This document shows, in pieces, positions 33,973-39,746 of a stretch of 39,746 nt of DNA. A program made the translations under genes and the position numbers. Each line of letters starts with the position of its first letter. Positions within the stretch are counted from its first letter, which is position 1. Origin of the DNA: Nitrosomonadales bacterium. Lineage in GTDB: Bacteria > Pseudomonadota > Gammaproteobacteria > Burkholderiales > Gallionellaceae. The notes under the pieces were generated by a model that saw nothing but the letters and a program-made list of their open reading frames with translations, was not told the origin of the DNA and did not search any database. The DNA lies in contig JACPVZ010000062.1 in the NCBI GenBank assembly GCA_016197305.1, positions 1-39,746 of the forward strand, written 5' to 3'.

Positions 33973-36900
33973 TTACCGCTCTTTCACCCGGAACCACGCC
34001 GCATACAGCGCCGGCAGGAACAGGCAGGTGAGCAAGGTGGCTACGATCAACCCGCCCATGATAGCCACCGCCATCGGCCCCCAGAACACCTGACGGGTCA
34101 GCGGGATCATCGCCAGGATCGCCGCCGAGGCAGTCAGCATGATGGGGCGGAAGCGCCGCACCGTGGAACCGACGATTGCATCCCAGCGCGATTTCCCTTC
34201 GGCTTCATCCTGGCGGATCTGATCCACCAGAATCACCGAGTTGCGCATGATCATGCCGGCCAGCGCGATGAAGCCAAGATTGGCGACGAAGCCGAACGGC
34301 ACCTGGAATACCAGCAGCGCCAGCGTCACGCCGATCAGGCCCAGCGGGGCGGTCAGCAACACGATCACGGTGCGGCTGATGCTTTGCAACTGCATCATCA
34401 GCAAGGTAATCACGCCGACCAACATCAGCGGCATCACCGCCTTGATCGCGGTCTCGCCCTTGGCCGACTCCTCGACACTGCCACCGGTCTCGATGCGGTA
34501 GCCCACTGGCAACTTCGCACGGATCGGCTCCAGCGCCAAGTTCATCTGCGCAGTCACGGTGGCAGGCTGGGTCTTGTCGGCCATATCACCCAGCACCGTC
34601 ATGTTAGGCAGGCGGTTGCGCCGCCAGATCAGCCCCTCTTCGAGTACCGGAACCAGCTTGGCGACTTGAGACAGCGGCACATGGCGACCGCCCGGCAGCG
34701 GGATATCGAGATCAGGCAAACGATCCAGCGAGCGCGTGTCGCCTCGGCTGTCGCCGCGCCACACCACATCGATCAACTGGTCGCCTTCACGATACTGGGT
34801 CAGCGCCACACCGTTCAGCCAGCCCTGCAGCGCCTGCGAAATCTCCTGGCTGGACGTGCCAAGCTGGCGCGCCCTGTCCTGATTCACTGCGACGCGCAAC
34901 GCCTTGACCTTTTCGTTCCAGTCGAAGCTGACATCTTGCAAATGACCGTTGGCGCGCATCAGATCGGCCACCTGTGCCGCGATCACGCGCACCTGCTCGA
35001 CATCCTCGCCCATCACACGGAACTGCACCGGATAACCGGTCGGCGGGCCGTTTTCCAGGCGCGATACGCGAGCATGGATATGCGAGAAACCGCCTTCTGC
35101 CGAAGTGAATCTCTGCTCGAGCCGGCGCTTCAATTCCTCGCGCTGCTGCAACCCCTTGGTGACGATCACGACTTGCGCATAGCTGTCGCTGAACAAACGC
35201 ACATCCAGCGACAGGAAGAAACGCGGCGCACCGTTGCCGATGTAGGCAGAATACGAGGCGACCGCTGGATCCCTGGCCAGTATCTGTTCGATGCGTTTGG
35301 TCTCCAGCTCTGTGGCCTTCAGTGACGCGCCCTGCGGCAACCACACATCGACAATCAACTCGGAGCGACTGGAAGCCGGGAAGAACTGCTTCTGCACGCC
35401 AAGATTGAACGCGATCATCGCCAGCACGAAGATCCCCACCGTGACGACGATCACCTTCCAGCGGTTGCGCAGGCACCACTCGACCAGCGCGCGGAAGCGT
35501 CGGTAGAACGGCGTGTCGTAGATGTCAGCGCCATGTTTCTGCGCCTGCGCGACTAATTTTTTCGGATCGAGCAACTTGTAGCCCAGATAGGGAGTGAACA
35601 CCACCGCGACGATCCACGATGTCAGCAATACGATGGTCACGACCTGGAAGATCGAGATGGTGTATTCGCTGGCCGCCGATTTTGAAAATCCCACCGGCGT
35701 GAATGCGGCGGCCGTGATCAGCGTGCCGGTGAGCATCGGGAATGCGGTCGAGGTGTAGGCAAAGGTCGCCGCCTTGAAGCGATCCCAGCCCTGCTCCATT
35801 TTCACGACCATCATCTCCACCGCGATGATCGCATCGTCCACCAGCAGGCCCAGCGCGATCACCAGTGCGCCCAGCGAAATGCGCTGCAGATCGATGCCGA
35901 ATATCTTCATCATGAAAAAGGTGATCGCCAGCACCAGCGGAATGGACAGCGCCACCACGGTGCCGGTACGCCAGCCCAGGCTGAGGAATGACACCGCCAG
36001 CACGATCAGGATCGCCTCCGCCAGCGAATTCTGGAACAGCGTGATCGAGCCCTTCACCACCTCAGGCTGATTGGCGACCACATGCACGTCGACACCCGCC
36101 GGCAGATCGGCCGCGATCTTCTGCATCGCCTGCCGCAGGTTCTCGCCCAGATCAATGACATTCCCGCCCTTGTCCATCACCACGCCGATACCGATCGCCG
36201 GCTGCCCTTCCACACGCATCTGCGGACCGGACGGATCAGCGAACCCGCGCCGCACCTTGACGATGTCGCCCAAGCGGAAATGTTGCCCATTCACCAGCAG
36301 GTCGGTGTTACGCACCCGGTCGACGCTGTCGAAACCGCCGCTGACGCGCAAGCGCACCCGGTCAGTGTCGGTATCGACAAAGCCGGACGGGCTAACCATG
36401 TTCTGCTTCTGCAACGCCTCGCCGATTTGCGTGGGCGTGATGCCCAGGCTCGCCAGTCGCGCCGGAGCCGCCTCCAGATAGATCTTCTCGTCTTGGACGC
36501 CGATCAGTTCGACGCGCTTCACATCCGGCACGCGCTTCAAATCCAATGCAACCTTGTCGGCATAGCGGTGCAAGGCGGCCAGATCGAAACCGTCCCCGGT
36601 CAGCGCGAAAATGTTGATCTGCACATCGCCGAATTCGTCATTGGGGAAAGGCCCCTGCACGCCGCCAGGCAGGGTATGGCGAATATCGTCGAGCTTTTTG
36701 CGCACCTGACGCCAGGCCTCCGGGACCTCCGGCTTGGGCGTATAGTCCTTGAGCACGACAAACACCATCGAGTCGCCCGGTTTGGAGGCGGAACGCAGCA
36801 CGTCCACCCAGGGCGTTTCCTGCAGTTTTTTCTCGATGCGTTCGGTCAGCTCATGCTCGACCTGCTGCGCGGTCGCACCCGGCCACAGCGTACGCACCAC

Positions 36901-37044
36901 CATCACCTTGAAGGTGAAGTCAGGATCTTCGGCACGGCCCAGATTAAAGTAAGAAATCACCCCGGCAGCCATCAGCACGATGATCAGATACAGCACCATC
37001 TGCTGATGGGCCAGCGACCATGCGGAAAGGTTCGGTCCCTTCAT
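33973..37044 (-). CDS. RND-family efflux permease (AcrB/HAE1-like)
   Basis: 1023 aa, RND topology, 'GLLVDDAIIAVEMMVVKM', duplicated TM/periplasmic halves. Confidence 0.93.
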   Translation of the reverse strand: MKGPNLSAWSLAHQQMVLYLIIVLMAAGVISYFNLGRAEDPDFTFKVMVVRTLWPGATAQQVEHELTERIEKKLQETPWVDVLRSASKPGDSMVFVVLKDYTPKPEVPEAWRQVRKKLDDIRHTLPGGVQGPFPNDEFGDVQINIFALTGDGFDLAALHRYADKVALDLKRVPDVKRVELIGVQDEKIYLEAAPARLASLGITPTQIGEALQKQNMVSPSGFVDTDTDRVRLRVSGGFDSVDRVRNTDLLVNGQHFRLGDIVKVRRGFADPSGPQMRVEGQPAIGIGVVMDKGGNVIDLGENLRQAMQKIAADLPAGVDVHVVANQPEVVKGSITLFQNSLAEAILIVLAVSFLSLGWRTGTVVALSIPLVLAITFFMMKIFGIDLQRISLGALVIALGLLVDDAIIAVEMMVVKMEQGWDRFKAATFAYTSTAFPMLTGTLITAAAFTPVGFSKSAASEYTISIFQVVTIVLLTSWIVAVVFTPYLGYKLLDPKKLVAQAQKHGADIYDTPFYRRFRALVEWCLRNRWKVIVVTVGIFVLAMIAFNLGVQKQFFPASSRSELIVDVWLPQGASLKATELETKRIEQILARDPAVASYSAYIGNGAPRFFLSLDVRLFSDSYAQVVIVTKGLQQREELKRRLEQRFTSAEGGFSHIHARVSRLENGPPTGYPVQFRVMGEDVEQVRVIAAQVADLMRANGHLQDVSFDWNEKVKALRVAVNQDRARQLGTSSQEISQALQGWLNGVALTQYREGDQLIDVVWRGDSRGDTRSLDRLPDLDIPLPGGRHVPLSQVAKLVPVLEEGLIWRRNRLPNMTVLGDMADKTQPATVTAQMNLALEPIRAKLPVGYRIETGGSVEESAKGETAIKAVMPLMLVGVITLLMMQLQSISRTVIVLLTAPLGLIGVTLALLVFQVPFGFVANLGFIALAGMIMRNSVILVDQIRQDEAEGKSRWDAIVGSTVRRFRPIMLTASAAILAMIPLTRQVFWGPMAVAIMGGLIVATLLTCLFLPALYAAWFRVKER

Positions 37045-38081
37045 GGCATGCTGCTTGTCGCAACGCTTTCGATGATGCGTATCTTTTGTCCGGGCGACAG
37101 CCTGTGCACGCCGTTGCTGACGATGCGTTCTCCTGCAACCAGGCCGCTGGCGATCAGCGCTCCTGTATCACGATACGCAGCGACCTGGATCGGACGCAGG
37201 CTAATGGAATGATCCGCAGCGACAATCCAGACCGCAGCCTGATCGCCCTGCTGAAAAATTGCCGTCAACGGAATAAGCAATGCCGCCTGTTGCCGCGCGA
37301 TGCTGAAGCTGACCCTGGCCGTCATGCCCAGCGCCAACTCGGATGGCGCTTGCGCCAAACTGATGCGTGCCGCAAAGGTGCGGCTGACAGGATCGGCGGC
37401 CGGCGCCAATTCGCGCAACCGCCCATTCAAGCGCAAGCCGGCATTGTTCAACACCTCGACCGTGGCAGCCGAGCCTATCTTTACGTTGCCCAATTGTGCT
37501 TCCGGCAACGCAATCGCGACCTCGCGCTCGCCATCCTGCGCGATACGCAACACGGGTTGCCCGACGCTTAGCACCTGCCCCGGTTCGGCCAACACCGCCG
37601 CCACGATACCCGCATGGTCGGCACGCAGCGTGGCGTACCCGGCCTGGTTACGCGCCAAGCCGGCCTGCGCACTGGCGACATTGAATGCTGCCTCCTTGAT
37701 ATCCAGGGCCGATTGACTGATGAAGCCCTTGTTGTGCAACTCGCGATAGCGCTGTACCTCGGCCGCAGCCAGACGAAGCTGGGTATCCGCCGAATTAGCC
37801 TGCAAGGCTGCATCGGCGGCATCCAGACGAGCCAGCACCTGTCCCGCGCTGACCCGTGCGCCGGCATCCACCAAGCGCTCGACAAGCTTGCCCGGGATGC
37901 GGAAACCCAGCTGCGCCTCATGGCGTGCGCGGATTTCGCCGCTGTAGGAGCTGTCAGCGTCTGCAGCCACCATGCCCACCACTTGCGTCAATGCTGCCGG
38001 TTCGGATTTAGCCTCCGGCGCCGCATGTTCACCGCATCCCACCAACAGGGCAAGCGCGACTAAAGAATAAACAGGCTTCAT
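37041..38081 (-). CDS. RND membrane-fusion (periplasmic adaptor) lipoprotein
   Basis: Lipobox 'LALLVGCGE', 'SGEIRARHEAQLGFRIPGKLVERLVDAGARVSAGQVLARLD' HlyD-like; 4-nt overlap with permease. Confidence 0.93.
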   Translation of the reverse strand: MKPVYSLVALALLVGCGEHAAPEAKSEPAALTQVVGMVAADADSSYSGEIRARHEAQLGFRIPGKLVERLVDAGARVSAGQVLARLDAADAALQANSADTQLRLAAAEVQRYRELHNKGFISQSALDIKEAAFNVASAQAGLARNQAGYATLRADHAGIVAAVLAEPGQVLSVGQPVLRIAQDGEREVAIALPEAQLGNVKIGSAATVEVLNNAGLRLNGRLRELAPAADPVSRTFAARISLAQAPSELALGMTARVSFSIARQQAALLIPLTAIFQQGDQAAVWIVAADHSISLRPIQVAAYRDTGALIASGLVAGERIVSNGVHRLSPGQKIRIIESVATSSMP

Positions 38082-38162
38082 GTAGAGATGTGAACCAAGC
38101 TGTAAGGGTTGAAATGTAGGTTCAGCACTGTCTGACTGTCAACCGTCTGAAACCATGGCAAC

Positions 38163-38188
38163 AAAAAAGCCGGAACGAGTCCGGCTTT
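38163..38188 (-). terminator. Rho-independent terminator for the OM beta-barrel gene
   Basis: Minus strand reads AGCCGGA-CTCGT-TCCGGCT followed by T-run (TTTTT); 22 nt past stop. Confidence 0.8.
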
Positions 38189-38209
38189 CTGTTGTTGTTC
38201 TAACGTAAT

Positions 38210-38761
38210 TTAGAACTTGAACACTGCACCAACAGACCACTTGTTGTTGCTGAATTTACCGGCAACAACACCCGTACCGGTAATTTCGCTATCGTAACGA
38301 TCATAACCGGCGCGAATACCAACAGCCGGAGTTACGTTGTATTGAAGACCCAAGCCATAGGTAAGTCCGGTACGTGATTTACCAGTGACCCCAACCGGTG
38401 TAGATGACGCCGTAGTTGATGTTCTGGCAACACCCAGTTTTCCATATACAGAGAACGCCTCAGACATCGGCAATATACCTACGGCACTCAGGCTCAATGC
38501 ATCGGTTTTGCCAGTTAATGCGGCGGGAGTGGTATTGAACTTGCCAGCACCAGTGTATTCGACTTCCACAGCCAAATTTTTGTTGTACTGATAGCCCGCC
38601 AAGATACCGGCCACGTTAGCCTTGTCGTCAACCGCAGCACCAACTACCGTGATATTGGAAGTAGTGCGTCCCACATTAATACCTGCGTAAAAACCTTCGT
38701 CAGCAGCAAAAACCGGAGTAGCAACAACAGACAGCAATACAACAGCAGCGAATTTCTTCAT
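38210..38761 (-). CDS. OmpA/OmpW-like small outer-membrane beta-barrel protein
   Basis: Signal peptide 'MKKFAAVVLLSVVATPVFAAD', 'GFYAGINVGRTTSN', 'VTPAVGIRAGYDRYD', C-terminal Phe 'SVGAVFKF'. Confidence 0.88.
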   Translation of the reverse strand: MKKFAAVVLLSVVATPVFAADEGFYAGINVGRTTSNITVVGAAVDDKANVAGILAGYQYNKNLAVEVEYTGAGKFNTTPAALTGKTDALSLSAVGILPMSEAFSVYGKLGVARTSTTASSTPVGVTGKSRTGLTYGLGLQYNVTPAVGIRAGYDRYDSEITGTGVVAGKFSNNKWSVGAVFKF

Positions 38762-39033
38762 TTTTTCTATCCTCTTGGTTAATTGATACCACGGTACAGC
38801 ACCGCATTCGTTCATACGTTTTGGCATTAGTCCAATGCATTAACACCCGCTGTTCGATGCGACCGGCGGCATCCTAATCCAGCTTGTAAATTCCAGGCAA
38901 ATTTCTCCACCCCTCATGTTGCGCAAATACCACAATTGAACCTTTCCTTAACTTGTAACTCTCACTTCGCGAAGTTGCATCGCCTTAATTTGCACGTTTA
39001 AACCTTACAGGACACTTACGCGATCAACACGTC

Positions 39034-39600
39034 ATGCTTACACTCAAACTGAATGATCTGTGCTTTCACAACTTCATGAAGAAGACCATATACAACAAGC
39101 CCGTCGGCTTGAACGAGCGCCCATTTTCCGTGCGCTTCTCCCGCACCGATGCGCATGATCGTGCCGAGATCGAGCAGTTCATCGGCAATATCTTCCGACA
39201 GACGCATGGCGCGAACATCAAGCGCTTCATGCCTTATCTGATGAGCTTGCGTGACCAGAACGAAAAATTGATCGCCGCTTGCGGGATGCGTAGCGCCGCG
39301 ACTGAAACACCATTTCTTGAGGTTTATTTGGATCGTCCAGTCGAGACCGTACTCTCGGAACATGCCGGCTATCCAGTCGAGCGCAGTGAGATCGTAGAGG
39401 TGGGGAATTTCTCGGTCGCCGAACTGGGCATGGCACGCTATTTGATCACCGCAATTAACGATCAGCTGTATGAAACCTCAAAACAATGGGCTGTATTTAC
39501 CGCGGTTCCGGTGTTGCGCAACGCCTTCATCAAACTGGGCATGCAACCGGAAATCCTCGGTGATGCGGATATCAACCGCCTACCCGTTGAGCAACGCCAG
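39034..39600 (+). CDS. Thermostable-hemolysin-family (PF12261-like) protein; recognisable homology ends ~39590-39605 at an apparent junction
   Basis: 'ANIKRFMPYLMSLRDQNEKLIAACGMRSA...PFLEVYLDRPVE', 'EIVEVGNFS', 'WAVFTAVPVLRNAFIKLGMQPEILGDADINRLP'; reading frame continues to 39744 but looks unrelated. Confidence 0.78.
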
Positions 39601-39744
39601 GAATTCGATCATCTCGTTCATCTTCCGCTTCTCTTCGGGAGTGATCGCCCGCTTCACGTACTCCTGGCCGAGAAGCTGACCGAGATTCGAGTCGGTGGCA
39701 CGGACACAGCGCTGCCAGCGCTCCTGCTGTTCCTTCTGCCCTGA
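39601..39744 (-). CDS. Fragment resembling M13-family (neprilysin/PepO-like) metallopeptidase, running off window
   Basis: Minus-strand hand translation SGQKEQQERWQRCVRATDSNLGQLLGQEYVKRAITPEEKRKMNEMIEF; matches the 'RW.RCV..TD..LG..LGQ.YV...' pattern remembered for M13 peptidases. Confidence 0.6.
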
Positions 39745-39746
39745 CA

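Overview
The window is about 39.7 kb of a betaproteobacterial-type chromosome, probably Nitrosomonadales/Gallionellales-like; this taxonomic guess is inference from gene content and order. Most of it is housekeeping: a cysB-type regulator (truncated at the left edge), nfsA-like nitroreductase, hslR, cold-shock protein, SDR, Do/DegQ protease, Hsp20, class I FBP aldolase, murJ, rpsT, argD/argF/argG, a macro-domain protein, ppnP, yajQ, PAP2, DJ-1/PfpI, a membrane-anchored methyltransferase, ssb, a YajR-like MFS, glmM-folP-ftsH-rlmE // yhbY, greA-carB-carA // mntP, dapB, bamE, recN-nadK, an RND/MFP pair, a small OM beta-barrel, and a thermostable-hemolysin-family protein. I found no CRISPR array, prophage, transposase, tRNA or rRNA, and no convincing new multi-gene system. 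The points most worth a second look are: (i) argD and argG, on either side of an intact argF, each lack an internal block including active-site sequence, and argD carries about 70 nt of unrelated sequence in place of the missing part; (ii) at the far right edge the hemolysin-family ORF switches abruptly into antisense sequence that reads as an M13 (neprilysin/PepO-like) metallopeptidase, so this looks like a chimeric or rearranged junction; (iii) a 47-aa membrane protein with a strong Shine-Dalgarno, absent from the ORF track, lies between mntP and dapB; (iv) carAB has a promoter plus a 13-bp hairpin leader and a likely GTG start; (v) two intergenic palindromic repeats, one REP/BIME-like and one 'CGCCCTGAGC...GTCGAAGG'-like. 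Points (i) and (ii) together make assembly or amplification artefact a serious alternative to real gene decay.
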